Assembly (NCBI GenBank): GCA_965223215.1
Contig: CBDCVZ010000010.1
Location: 1,054,001 to 1,118,000, forward strand
Length of the DNA stretch: 64,000 nt
Origin: JABDMH01 sp965223215
Lineage (GTDB): Bacteria > Bacteroidota > Bacteroidia > Chitinophagales > Saprospiraceae
Direction of reading: 5' to 3'
The notes below the pieces were generated by a model. The model worked only from the letters and a program-made list of their open reading frames with translations. It searched no databases and was not told the origin of the DNA. Shown in pieces: positions 55,501 to 63,270 of the stretch. The position numbers were made by a program, and so were the translations under genes. Within the stretch, counting starts at the first letter, position 1. Each line of letters opens with the position of its first letter.

Positions 55501-57802
55501 GGCTACCTTTACCGTACCAGAATCGACACAGCCCATCGTAGGAGTGCTAGGAGGTATTGGAAGTTGCAAACCTGGACCTGTGCCTCCTAATCAGAGTGAT
55601 GTAGGCCCAGCAAAATCAGATGAAGCCATCTTATCTGACATTACTTTTAGCGCCTGTGTTGTTCCATCTATGATTACGGTGGATAATGTGCTAAACGGAC
55701 CCGTCATAGATGGGGCTGATTATACCTATACTAGGATCTACACCGTGACAGCCCCTCCCTTCGAACCGGTAATCTTAGAAGAGCAGATAACCATCTCCTG
55801 GGATCCAAACGCTCCCATGTTAATCGGATTGCCAGATAACCTTGAGCTATCATGTAGCTCCACAGAAGTGCCTGATGCACCGATTGTAACTGCCACAGAT
55901 ATAGAAGATGGCGATTTGGGAGAGATTGGATATCGCGAGGATATCATCGAATCCACCTGTGGTCTGTTAATTAAAAGGACCTGGGGTGTTACAGATGCCT
56001 GCGGCAACGGAACAACCGCGGTACGAACCATCTTCTATGACGATAAAGAAGCACCACAATTTACTGTTCCAGAAGACCTGATTATCGAATGTGGTGACGA
56101 AGTTCCAGATGCACCAGAAATTGAGGTGACTGACAACTGTTCTGATTTCGAGATTGAAATGAAGGAGGAGACCATCTTCATTAATGAATGTGAGTTTGAT
56201 ATCATCCGAACCTGGACCGTGAAAGATGCATGCGGAAATTCTAGTACCAAGACGCAAACCATTTCTATCAGAGATAATACGGCACCGACCATCACGATGG
56301 TCAATCCGGCCATGGCAAACCTGCAAAACGGAGACGAAATGGTTATGTTTGGATGCAACACACAACCCCAGGTTGCGATGGCCGACATAGCTGTGAATGA
56401 CAATTGTTGTGTGGTAGGTGTGGACGATCGAATTACGATGGGTGACAAGTTGTTGGCTAGCAATGTCTGTGGCTTGTACGGATATTACCGTAAGTGGGAG
56501 TGTTGGTACGAAGTGACCGATTTAGCGGGCAACATGAGTAGATTTGCATTCAACGTTTTACAGTATGATACGACGGCTCCGGTGATTGGCATTGACAATG
56601 GTGGAGCCACCTTAGATCCCATACCCGCACTACTGGAAGTACCATGTGGCACTCAGTTAAGCCCGCCACAAGACAACATTATATCTCAAGATGATTGTGT
56701 GCTAGGTAAAGACGTGGCTTTTGCCGAGTCCCTGATCCAGCACCCAACAAACACGGATCAATATGCCATGGTCCGCACCTGGTCTGCACTAGATAATTGT
56801 GGCAATTTGGCTCAGGCCGATCAGGTTGTAGCCGTGTGCAATTTTGATGTCGCACTGATTTCGTCCGCCCTGGGTAACACCGTTTGGTACGATGAAAATC
56901 GCAATGGAATACAAGATACGACCGAGGTGGGTCTAAATGATGTGCTGGTCTATCTCTACGAAGAGGATCCGTCGAATCCATCTAAACCCATTCTGGTGGA
57001 TTCCACCATCACGCGAACCATTAATCAAAAAACGGGTCAGTTTGGATTTAAATATCTGATGGCAAAGTCATATCGTTTGCTGTTCAAAGCGCCGCATGCC
57101 ATGCAGATTACCAATGCCAATCAAGGCCTTGACGATCAGATGGATAGTGATGCTGATCCAATTACGGGAATGACTGATCCAATTGACTTACTGCAGGGTG
57201 AAAAACTCGAACATTGGGATGCTGGTCTTGTGGAACGAACTACATTTCCTGTGGAACTAGTATCATTCGAAGTTTCACCCGAAGCCAATTGTGTAAACCA
57301 GATCACCTGGGCTGCAGCCTCTATCAGTGAACGTGCACACTTTGTATTGCAGCGATCTGGCGATGGCCTTGAATATACCGATCTTGGACAGATCAACTCC
57401 ATCATGAGTGATGAGGGGATCGCGACCTATCAACTGGGAGATACAGATCCTCTTTCTGAGGGATACTATCGGTTAATGATTGTTGATGAAGATGGATTTG
57501 TGGAATATTCACCGGTCGTCTCAGCCCTTCAAAGATGCGCAAGTTCTATCACCGAGATAAATACCTGGCCAAATCCGACGGGTGGGAAAATCAATCTGGA
57601 ATTTGGCCTCAATGGTAGGGCTACTGGAAGTATCGATATCTATGATAACCTAGGAACCTTGGTGACTTCATATGATCAGGATTTTATTCGGGGCATCAAT
57701 CGACAAGTCATCGATCTTTCCGCCATGCCTGCAGGTGTCTATTCCTTAAGAATTCAAACCAACCATTTCTCAGCTGTAAGGAAAATCATTAAGACAGAAT
57801 AA
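49568..57802 (+). CDS. Giant T9SS surface protein C with seventeen 80-residue SprB-like repeats
   Basis: This 2744-residue protein has a signal peptide (MKKFSLEVAFALLFCNFQLSTLIAQ) and a Cys-rich N-terminal domain (~26-180). One divergent SprB-type unit precedes 17 tandem 80-residue units (CSIDGSTDPLCFGAADGTIT... GGTGAYTFTI, GLFTGLTQGTYSITVKDANNC, TCQDVTLEDPPALV). A last divergent unit follows (~1623-1696). A Cys-rich region (CCLLEVTCPP...) comes next, then the chassis shared with A and B from about residue 1895: HYR/Ig-like domains (WTVKDACGNSS), SdrD-B-like LGNTVWYDENRNGIQDTTEVG, and an FnIII-like ITWAAASISERAHFVLQRS. The type A sorting domain INTWPNPTGGKINLEF ends in VRKIIKTE. SprB repeats are known from the gliding adhesin of Flavobacterium; an adhesin role is inferred. 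Confidence 0.9.
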   Translation: MKKFSLEVAFALLFCNFQLSTLIAQNCIPADPLDQLDVRASCTPGQLDCSSSEMTVVGAFLSSPTVCTTCEPGDVVELDLILTLLNGTSSTRPSVAVFADLFVDGVENCVIARCSDEDILPMATKDINFGKIEYICGTSLMLQNILLSWTSAGQNNDCPHACQDISPKCGSPNPIAINPPLFCSIVSSTPPSCHGSSDATIQALAQGGTGPYTYSIQPGAGSNSTGLFTNLSAGINYIISIVDADGCTSTCDPISFSDPDILVCNIDGSTDPLCFDASNGTITASATGGTGAYTFTISPGGTSNATGLFTGLTQGTYSITVKDDNNCESTCQDVTLGAPPALVCSIDASTDPLCFGAADGTITASASGGTGAYTFSINPGGTSNATGLFTGLTQGTYSITVKDANNCESICQDITLEDPPALVCSIDGSTDPLCFGAADGNITASASGGTGAYTFTISPGGTSNATGLFTGLTQGTYSITVKDANNCESTCQDVTLEDPPVLVCSIDESTDPLCFGAADGTITASASGGTGAYTFTISPGGTSNATGLFTGLTQGTYSITVKDANNCESTCQDVTLEDPPALVCSIDGSTDPLCFGAADGTITASASGGTGAYTFTINPGGTSNATGLFTGLTQGTYSITVKDANNCESTCQDVTLEDPPALVCSIDGSTDPLCFGAADGTITASASGGTGVYTFTINPGGTSNASGLFTGLTQGTYSITVKDANNCESTCQDVTLEDPPALVCSIDGSTDPLCFGAADGTITASASGGTGVYTFTINPGGTSNATGLFTGLTQGTYSITVKDANNCESTCQDVTLEDPPALVCSIDGSTDPLCFGAADGTITASASGGTGVYTFTINPGGTSNATGLFTGLTQGTYSITVKDANNCESTCQDVTLEDPPVLVCSIDESTDPLCFGAADGTITASASGGTGVYTFTINPGGTSNATGLFTGLTQGTYSITVKDANNCESTCQDVTLEDPPALVCSIDGSTDPLCFGAADGTITASASGGTGVYTFTINPGGTSNATGLFTGLTQGTYSITVKDANNCESTCQDVTLEDPPALVCSIDGSTDPLCFGAADGTITASASGGTGVYTFTISPGGTSNATGLFTGLTQGTYSITVKDANNCESTCQDVTLEDPPALVCSIDGSTDPLCFGAADGTITASASGGTGAYTFTISPGGTSNATGLFTGLAQGTYSITVKDANNCESTCQDVTLEDPPALVCSIDGSTDPLCQGAGGTISASASGGTGAYTFTINPGGTSNATGLFSGLTQGTYTITVRDANNCESTCQDVTLTDPSGLLCSIDGSTDPLCFGAADGTITASASGGTGAYTFTISPGGTSNATGLFTGLTQGTYSITVKDANNCESICQDITLEDPPALVCSIDGSTDPLCFGAADGNITASASGGTGAYTFTISPGGTSNATGLFTGLTQGTYSITVKDANNCESTCQDVTLEDPPALVCSIDGSTDPLCFGAADGTITASASGGTGAYTFTISPGGTSNATGLFTGLTQGTYTITVKDANNCESICQDVTLEDPPALVCSIDGSTDPLCFGAADGTITASASGGTGAYTFTINPGGTSNATGLFTGLTQGTYSITVKDANNCESTCQDVTLEDPDILTITSIIPTCVDGQRLINIDLEVAGGTPTYSYNWQGPSGSSFTTQDLSAVPEGQYSVTVTDMNGCNTTSSTELSGCCLLEVTCPPINQEIYNCNNPVPTCATTLDELSALGITLGSNPCGEILFTCSDNGAPDYCEDNSVIRTYFIWDDLTPVGGAANGVWDQNEDFEICDIIYQIEALQGPTNNCAAPISFPPCSDPNVMADAYDAWILEFGASGGDCNGGTRVFVDDVEVLDYPLFSSLDLCGDTVEITVVAFNDCNPDGITCSSFFGIEAESPLTATCPGNENGPQDQPQSIVDIDFASWLSGFGHNGGGCDLIVTYRVDGVVTPLADIQAPEACGGQVTVEITVTSPCQEDKCEATFTVPESTQPIVGVLGGIGSCKPGPVPPNQSDVGPAKSDEAILSDITFSACVVPSMITVDNVLNGPVIDGADYTYTRIYTVTAPPFEPVILEEQITISWDPNAPMLIGLPDNLELSCSSTEVPDAPIVTATDIEDGDLGEIGYREDIIESTCGLLIKRTWGVTDACGNGTTAVRTIFYDDKEAPQFTVPEDLIIECGDEVPDAPEIEVTDNCSDFEIEMKEETIFINECEFDIIRTWTVKDACGNSSTKTQTISIRDNTAPTITMVNPAMANLQNGDEMVMFGCNTQPQVAMADIAVNDNCCVVGVDDRITMGDKLLASNVCGLYGYYRKWECWYEVTDLAGNMSRFAFNVLQYDTTAPVIGIDNGGATLDPIPALLEVPCGTQLSPPQDNIISQDDCVLGKDVAFAESLIQHPTNTDQYAMVRTWSALDNCGNLAQADQVVAVCNFDVALISSALGNTVWYDENRNGIQDTTEVGLNDVLVYLYEEDPSNPSKPILVDSTITRTINQKTGQFGFKYLMAKSYRLLFKAPHAMQITNANQGLDDQMDSDADPITGMTDPIDLLQGEKLEHWDAGLVERTTFPVELVSFEVSPEANCVNQITWAAASISERAHFVLQRSGDGLEYTDLGQINSIMSDEGIATYQLGDTDPLSEGYYRLMIVDEDGFVEYSPVVSALQRCASSITEINTWPNPTGGKINLEFGLNGRATGSIDIYDNLGTLVTSYDQDFIRGINRQVIDLSAMPAGVYSLRIQTNHFSAVRKIIKTE
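50357..54433 (+). repeat. Seventeen tandem 240-bp coding repeats in gene C
   Basis: Units begin at 50357 and recur every 240 bases, each starting at the TGC/TGT of CSIDGST. Unit 13 (53237) is one codon shorter (CQGAGGTISAS), so unit 17 begins at 54194. Units are nearly identical at DNA level. Linked rare variants recur together at distant positions: ICQDITL followed by GNITAS in units 2-3 and 14-15, and DPPVLV followed by CSIDEST at the 3/4 and 8/9 junctions. This implies block duplication or gene conversion. Confidence 0.95.
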
Positions 57803-57854
57803 TGACATAATCAAGTTGGCTTAAGAAAACGGGTTTTGAGGGTTAACAGCCTCT

Positions 57855-57892
57855 GGCGGTGCATTCACCCCGAATGCGCCGCCTTTCTTTTG
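57855..57892 (+). terminator. Intrinsic terminator after gene C
   Basis: Arms GGCGGTGCATTC (57855-57866) and GAATGCGCCGCC (57872-57883) form twelve pairs with one G-U around a five-base loop, followed by TTTCTTTT. An ACGGGTTTTGAGGGT block just upstream resembles that after gene B. Confidence 0.88.
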
Positions 57893-57953
57893 GATTCAGA
57901 TCTAAATAAAATCAAAGAATAAAGAGTATTTTTCCGTCTAAATCAGTTTCATT

Positions 57954-59573
57954 ATGTCTCGAGGTCACTGGATCTTCCTTTGTTTCTTTGCATCGTGCCT
58001 TACTGTCCACCTAGCCTATGGTCAGGCGACGACTCAATCTCCAAACATTGTCTGGATCGTAGCTGAAGACCTGAGTTGCTATCTCCCTTCCTTTGGCGAT
58101 AGTACCATCGAAACTCCAAATCTGAGTCGGCTGGCTGCGGAAGGAATCTGTTATGACCAATTTTATACAGCGGCTCCCGTTTGTGCTCCAGCACGAGCTT
58201 CGATTGCTACGGGCATGTACCCAACCAGTATCGCAGCAGGTCACATGCGCACGGGAGGAAACCCCAAGCACTTTCCTAAGGGTGTGACGCCATATGAAGC
58301 CCTGCCGCCACCAGCAGTGAAGATGATGAGCGAATGGCTTCGCATGAAAGGTTATTACTGCACCAATCGATCCAAGGAAGATTATCAATTTAAGAAAACG
58401 ATGACTGCCTGGGATGAATGTAGCAAAACTGCCCATTGGCGCAATCGAAAACCTGGGCAGCCTTTTTTCTCAATCTTTAATTTTACGGTAACTCATGAAT
58501 CCCAGATTTGGGCCAAGGCCGACGATCCACTATTGGTCGCCAAGGATCTTCAAGTACCAGATATCCCCTATTTACCTCGTACAGAAATTGCCCTCAATGA
58601 TATTCGAAGAATGTATTCAAATATTATTGAAATGGATCGGATGGTTGGTGAGGTTCTCGTCCAACTGGAGGAAGATGGTGAGCTTGACAACACCATTATT
58701 TTTTGGTACTCAGATCACGGTGGGCCCCTCCCCAGACAAAAGAGATTGCTTTACGATTCGGGGATGAAAGTTCCCTTGATCGTTCGCTTTCCCGATGGTC
58801 GGAAAGCAGGTTCAAGAGATGATGATCTAACTTGCTTCATCGATCTGGCACCGACTACGCTCTCTTTGGTTGGCATGGAGCCGCCGGCCTACATGCATGG
58901 CATCGACTTTCTAGGCGATCACCAACCGGTGATCAAAAGAAAATATGTATTTGGAGCAGGTGATCGTTTCGATGCTCAATACGATCATGTCCGTGCGGCC
59001 AGAGATAAACGTTTCAAACTCATCCGGTACTACGATACTGAAAAACCCATGTTTTTACCTGTTGCTTACCGAGATCAAATGCCCATTATGCAAGAATTGC
59101 ATCGCATGCGTGAGGCCAATGAGTTAAATGAGGTACAAGCACTTTGGTTTAGAGAAACCAAACCTGAGATCGAATTTTTTGATGTGGATAATGACCCTCA
59201 TGAAATCAACAACCTTGCCGAAGACCCCAGGTACACAGCTAAAATTGCCGAATTGGAGGGTGCCATGGATCAATGGTTGGCGGAGATCAATGATCGCGGC
59301 TTGCAAGATGAGGGAGAATTATTAAAAAGTCTCTGGCCGGAAGGCAAACAGCCGATCACGACAGATCCGAGTATTCGACGGTCAGGTGAGATGATGTGGA
59401 TTACTTGTGCAACCGAAGGATCCTCCATTGGCTACAAGATTTGGCCAAAGGGTACTCGTGAACCAGATGCCTGGAGCGTGTACCAGGGCCCCATTGAAGT
59501 AGCATCTGATTCGAACATCAAGGCCGTGGCACATCGCATCGGGTATATCAGGAGCAAAGAGGTCATTTTCTGA
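57954..59573 (+). CDS. Secreted type I sulfatase
   Basis: This 539-residue protein has a signal peptide (WIFLCFFASCLTVHLAYGQ). The alkaline-phosphatase-fold sulfatase domain shows NIVWIVAEDL (metal-binding Asp in a D-L instead of D-D pair), TPNLSRLAAEG, and the formylglycine signature CAPARASIATG with Cys77-x-Pro79-x-Arg81. It also has the metal site YSDHGGPLPRQKR and KVPLIVRFPDG. The C-terminal ~55 residues (GSSIGYKIWPKG...) resemble the small domain found at the C-terminus of some hexosaminidases. It needs a formylglycine-generating enzyme, not seen here. It probably desulfates algal or animal polysaccharides; the substrate is unknown. A RraA-like gene and a GH16 gene lie downstream. Confidence 0.9.
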   Translation: MSRGHWIFLCFFASCLTVHLAYGQATTQSPNIVWIVAEDLSCYLPSFGDSTIETPNLSRLAAEGICYDQFYTAAPVCAPARASIATGMYPTSIAAGHMRTGGNPKHFPKGVTPYEALPPPAVKMMSEWLRMKGYYCTNRSKEDYQFKKTMTAWDECSKTAHWRNRKPGQPFFSIFNFTVTHESQIWAKADDPLLVAKDLQVPDIPYLPRTEIALNDIRRMYSNIIEMDRMVGEVLVQLEEDGELDNTIIFWYSDHGGPLPRQKRLLYDSGMKVPLIVRFPDGRKAGSRDDDLTCFIDLAPTTLSLVGMEPPAYMHGIDFLGDHQPVIKRKYVFGAGDRFDAQYDHVRAARDKRFKLIRYYDTEKPMFLPVAYRDQMPIMQELHRMREANELNEVQALWFRETKPEIEFFDVDNDPHEINNLAEDPRYTAKIAELEGAMDQWLAEINDRGLQDEGELLKSLWPEGKQPITTDPSIRRSGEMMWITCATEGSSIGYKIWPKGTREPDAWSVYQGPIEVASDSNIKAVAHRIGYIRSKEVIF

Positions 59574-59770
59574 CGGCCTCATGATTGAGTATACCACCGA
59601 TCAGAGTTCTACGGCTAAGGGCATCTCCAATTAGGTAAAGGATTTTGCAAGGTAGCTTGACACTCCTCAGATATTTCTTACTTTATGGAATTGCTCGGCA
59701 AGATCTGGACATTCAGATTTTCGACGGCTTGCCTGGCACCTTAATTTTGGTTCTCTAAACGAATGCTCAC

Positions 59771-60736
59771 ATGTTTTACTCCTCCTCCCACTTTGGCTCA
59801 AGTCACCTTCTGGTCATAGCGATTTTGTCCATCCTTACTCCTTGCCGGGCTCAGGAAAACCTGCCCCTACCTTTTACGCTGACCAAAGACCAGATGCTGG
59901 CCTATACCCAGCAATTTAAGGGTGAGCGATTTGCAGACAATCGACCGAAAGTATCGGATCAACTGCTGGCAAGGATGCGTCTGGTTACTATGGAAGAAGC
60001 TTGGATGGAACTTCGCAAAGAAGGCTACAACAACCAGTATCAGGGCAAGTGGGTAGTCACTCATGATGATCCCGTGTTGGTGGGGCGAGCAGTCACCTGC
60101 AATTTCATACCATATCGTGCCGACGTAGGTGATGTGATAGTTACGCAAGCGCGAGCGCAGGGGCTTCAGGGACGCGACAAGCATTGGGTCATGGATAAGC
60201 TTACCAAAAATGACGTGATCGTCACTGACCTCCTCGACAAACAAATCGGAGGCGGCTTCATCGGAGATAATCTCGCCAACTTGGTATATCGCAAAACGGG
60301 CACTGGAGCTGTGATTTGGGGAGGTAGTCGCGATCTAGCCGGAGTACTAGAACTCAAAGATTTTGTCGTTTTTAATCGGAATTGGGATCCATCCACATCA
60401 TCTGCCTACGACAAGACTATGATCATCGGTTATAATACACCCATCGTGATCGGTAGGGCTTCGGTGATGCCTGGAGATGTGGTGTTGGGATTAAAGGAAG
60501 GGGTGATATTCATTCCGGCCCACCTAGCACGCCAAGTAGTGGAAAGCTCAGAATGGACACGACTTAAAGACGAATTTGGACACGCCAGGTTACAGGCAGG
60601 TGTGTACACCGCTGGCCAGATCGACGCTGCCTGGACCGATGAAATAACCCAAGATTTTCGATCCTGGATCCGCACCAAAGTCGATCACCTTCCCGATGTT
60701 CAGCAAGAAATGATTAAGAAAATGGATTGGTGGTAG
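59771..60736 (+). CDS. Exported RraA-like (dimethylmenaquinone methyltransferase-fold) protein
   Basis: This 321-residue protein has a signal peptide (LLVIAILSILTPCRAQ). The core (residues ~60-265) follows the RraA/HMG-aldolase fold: VGRAVTCNFIPYRAD, GDVIVTQARAQG, FIGDNLANLVYRKTGTGAVIWGGSRDLAGV (the G-D-x2-A...x20...R-D pattern), then VMPGDVVLGLKEGVIFIPAHLA. Members with RD and a divalent metal can act as oxaloacetate decarboxylases or 4-hydroxy-4-methyl-2-oxoglutarate aldolases. An exported version is unusual and its reaction is unknown. It lies about 200 bases after the sulfatase, in the same direction. Confidence 0.85.
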   Translation: MFYSSSHFGSSHLLVIAILSILTPCRAQENLPLPFTLTKDQMLAYTQQFKGERFADNRPKVSDQLLARMRLVTMEEAWMELRKEGYNNQYQGKWVVTHDDPVLVGRAVTCNFIPYRADVGDVIVTQARAQGLQGRDKHWVMDKLTKNDVIVTDLLDKQIGGGFIGDNLANLVYRKTGTGAVIWGGSRDLAGVLELKDFVVFNRNWDPSTSSAYDKTMIIGYNTPIVIGRASVMPGDVVLGLKEGVIFIPAHLARQVVESSEWTRLKDEFGHARLQAGVYTAGQIDAAWTDEITQDFRSWIRTKVDHLPDVQQEMIKKMDWW

Positions 60737-60742
60737 AAAACG

Positions 60743-60759
60743 GTAGCCCCGCCAGGACT
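60743..60759 (-). repeat. Partial duplicate of the tRNA-Arg 3' end
   Basis: Seventeen bases (GTAGCCCCGCCAGGACT on the plus strand) are identical to 60807-60823, the 3' end of the tRNA gene, in the same orientation and 64 bases away. A duplicated tRNA 3' end is the usual scar of site-specific integration, but the intervening DNA is too short to be an element. Confidence 0.7.
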
Positions 60760-60807
60760 TCCCGACGATGCCTGACGGGATAAACTTCTCGTCCAGCCTG
60801 CGCTTTG

Positions 60808-60879
60808 TAGCCCCGCCAGGACTCGAACCTGGATCTAGAGTTTAGGAAACTCCTATTCTATCCCTTGAACTACAGGGCC
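60808..60879 (-). tRNA. tRNA-Arg (anticodon CCU)
   Basis: On the minus strand a 72-base cloverleaf folds. The acceptor is GGCCCTG/CGGGGCT (two G-U pairs) with discriminator A. The D-arm is GTTC/GAAT around AAGGGATA. The anticodon arm is GGAGT-TTCCTAA-ACTCT with anticodon CCT. The variable loop has four bases and the T-arm is CCAGG-TTCGAGT-CCTGG. CCA is not encoded (CAA follows). It reads AGG arginine codons. Confidence 0.95.
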
Positions 60880-61043
60880 ATTTTTTCAATGTGCTATGCA
60901 GCGAAGTGCTGCCTCAAAGGTCTCAAATACTTCGTAGTTCACCAATTTACACGAGCGAAAAACATTCGTGAAATCAGACAAATAAGACGCGCTCAAAGAT
61001 CCTACGGGATCAAACCTTATCTTCACAAAAAGGCGTCGCAAAA

Positions 61044-62861
61044 ATGAAAGCTAATCTGATCCTGTGCGTACTATATTTGTTACCTAGTGTCGTACTAGCT
61101 CAATGCCCAGAGCTCATCTGGAGTGATGAATTTGAAGGAAACAGCCTTGATACCACAAAATGGAACTACCAGCTGGGAGATGGCTGTGACATAAATCTTT
61201 GCGGGTGGGGTAACAATGAACTTCAGTATTACCAGCGTGAGAATGCCGTGGTCAATGATGGTACCCTAAAGATCATAGCTCGACAAGAATCGGTCAATAA
61301 CAGAAACTACACTTCTGCTCGTTTGACCACGAAGGGAAAGGGAGATTTTGCCAATGGCCGATTTGAGGCCCGGATAAAGTTGCCTACTGGTAAAGGATTG
61401 TGGCCGGCATTTTGGATGCTTTCGACCAATGAGCCATATGGATCCTGGCCTCAAAGTGGTGAGATTGATATCATGGAGTTGATCGGTAGCGAACCACAAA
61501 CTTGTCATGGCACCATCCACTTTGGACAACTTCCCAATAACAGATCATCGACAGCAAACTATGGCCTAACGGAAGGGACCTTCCATGATGAATTTCACAC
61601 CTTTGCCATCGAATGGGATCGCACCGTCATTCGATGGTTCGTCGATGATTACCTTTACTCAACCAAGATCAGCACGGTGACGGGTGGCTCACGTTGGCCT
61701 TTTGACCATGATTTTCACATGCTCTTAAATGTTGCGGTGGGGGGTAATTGGCCCGGTTCACCTAATGCAAACACCGTGTTTCCACAAACTATGGAAGTCG
61801 ACTATGTGCGGGTCTACAATGGATTTTTTCCCAGTATAAGCGGCGCTCAAGTGGTCGAAAACAAGGCAGCAGATATCAATTATTCCATCAATAACCTTAC
61901 CGATGCCGCCGAGGTGCAATGGACCATTCCAACTGGAGCATCGATGAAGCCGCTGGGCTCGAATGCAATTACTGTATCCTGGGGTGATGCCGGTGGTGTT
62001 GTTCAGGCCATCATCAGCGATGGTTGCGGCACAGATACGCTCTCTATGTCGGTGGTCGTTCAGCCTCCCTTTGTGTCTGAACTGATTTTGGAAAATTTTG
62101 ATAAACCAGGTGAAATCCAATTCCATTCGGCTACCGGAAATTTTGTGGATGAAAGCACCAACCCCACACCAAATGATATCAATCCATCCGCACTCTGTGG
62201 TCTGTATGACCGAAATGAAAATGAGCTTTTTGATGTCATCTTTTACGACACCGATGTGCTCGAGAACGCATCCCCATACCTCGCAGGAGCCAAAGTGTTG
62301 TACCTCGATGTTTACACAGATGCTCCTCCGAATACTTTAATTCTGATCCAGTTTGAAAATGTAGCCCGATCTCAACCTGATAACTATCCCATCGGTAGGA
62401 ATAGTAGGTTTCAAGCTAGCACTTCCCTCCAAAATGAATGGCATCGACTAAAATTTGAATTTCTCGATCAACCCGATCAAAATACTTCTCCGACCTCCAT
62501 AGATCGGGTGGTCATTTTATTTGGCTCAAATACAAATCTCAACAGTCGATTTTACTTTGACAATTTTGAATCTTATGCCCCCCAGCAGAGTGTAAATACA
62601 AAGCATTCGAACCAAAAGACGAGTCAAATTAAGTTGTTCCCCAATCCTTCACTAGATTACCTCAATCTAGAATTATCTGAGCCCAGCCAAGGAATAATCA
62701 CCCTCTACAGTGCGACTGGATTTCTGGAAAGAAAAATCGAAACAGCGGCCATAAAAATGAAGCATCTAATCGATATCAGGACGCTTCCGGCTGGCATCCA
62801 TATGTTACATTGGCACGATGAGTTTGGGCATGAAAAAATCGTGAAGTTTTTGAAACCCTAA
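61044..62861 (+). CDS. Secreted GH16 beta-glucanase (laminarinase-like) with T9SS domain
   Basis: This 605-residue protein has a signal peptide (LILCVLYLLPSVVLAQ). The GH16 domain (residues ~22-262) has LIWSDEFEGNSLDTTKWNYQLG, GWGNNELQYY, GRFEARIKLPTGKGLWPAFWML and the catalytic GEIDIMELIG with Glu140 (nucleophile) and Glu145 (acid/base), followed by FHTFAIEWD and MEVDYVRVY. A PKD/Ig-like domain (~265-345) and a jelly-roll, carbohydrate-binding-like domain (~345-520) precede a type A sorting domain (IKLFPNPSLDYLNLEL ... LPAGIHMLHW). The E-I-D-I-M-E motif and loops fit endo-1,3-beta-glucanases (laminarinases), so laminarin or a related glucan is the likely substrate. No SusC/SusD pair is nearby. 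Confidence 0.92.
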   Translation: MKANLILCVLYLLPSVVLAQCPELIWSDEFEGNSLDTTKWNYQLGDGCDINLCGWGNNELQYYQRENAVVNDGTLKIIARQESVNNRNYTSARLTTKGKGDFANGRFEARIKLPTGKGLWPAFWMLSTNEPYGSWPQSGEIDIMELIGSEPQTCHGTIHFGQLPNNRSSTANYGLTEGTFHDEFHTFAIEWDRTVIRWFVDDYLYSTKISTVTGGSRWPFDHDFHMLLNVAVGGNWPGSPNANTVFPQTMEVDYVRVYNGFFPSISGAQVVENKAADINYSINNLTDAAEVQWTIPTGASMKPLGSNAITVSWGDAGGVVQAIISDGCGTDTLSMSVVVQPPFVSELILENFDKPGEIQFHSATGNFVDESTNPTPNDINPSALCGLYDRNENELFDVIFYDTDVLENASPYLAGAKVLYLDVYTDAPPNTLILIQFENVARSQPDNYPIGRNSRFQASTSLQNEWHRLKFEFLDQPDQNTSPTSIDRVVILFGSNTNLNSRFYFDNFESYAPQQSVNTKHSNQKTSQIKLFPNPSLDYLNLELSEPSQGIITLYSATGFLERKIETAAIKMKHLIDIRTLPAGIHMLHWHDEFGHEKIVKFLKP

Positions 62862-63048
62862 ATCATGCAAGTATTTCTTCAGGCAAGGAATTGTACTAGG
62901 AGGTAGATCAACTGCACCATTTATTTCTTTGAGCTAGCCCTTGTACGCTTCCTTGGTTGAGCTGTAGCAGCATGGTGCTCCTTTCGATCATGACCCTAAC
63001 AATACATCCTAATCGAAAGAAAACGTGAGATAGAGATGTCTAGTTTGC

Positions 63049-63270
63049 TCAGAATTTTGGCAGCGTGTGGAAGGAAGTAATCTCGATCACCGTGCCCGAC
63101 ATAAATGCAGATTCCTCGTCAGATACCTTGGCCGTGACACTTACTTCTTCCCCTACGATTTTGAGTTGATTCGGCATATTTATGGGCAAATATTTGATGC
63201 CTCTTTCATCTTCAATGACCCATGCTCCCGTTCCTAAATCATCATAACCTACTGTTCCAGAAATTCTCAT
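63049..63270 (-). CDS. Small hypothetical protein coupled to the S24 regulator gene
   Basis: This 73-residue protein has beta-rich sequence: RISGTVGYDDLGTGAWVIEDERGIKYLPIN, VGEEVSVTAKV, MSGTVIEITS. It looks like a small OB-like barrel. Its ATG overlaps the stop of the upstream regulator gene (4 bases, ATGA type), so it is translationally coupled. No family is recognised and there is no signal peptide. Confidence 0.65.
   Translation of the reverse strand: MRISGTVGYDDLGTGAWVIEDERGIKYLPINMPNQLKIVGEEVSVTAKVSDEESAFMSGTVIEITSFHTLPKF

Noticed and set aside
60865..61047. 60-residue plus-strand frame before the GH16 gene
   Set aside because: It overlaps the tRNA gene on the other strand and has no similarity to any family I know.
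62981..63019. Inverted repeat CTTTCGAT / ATCGAAAG with 23-base spacer
   Set aside because: It has no T-tract on either strand and is downstream, not upstream, of the nearest gene. It may be chance or a weak operator, but I cannot support a function.
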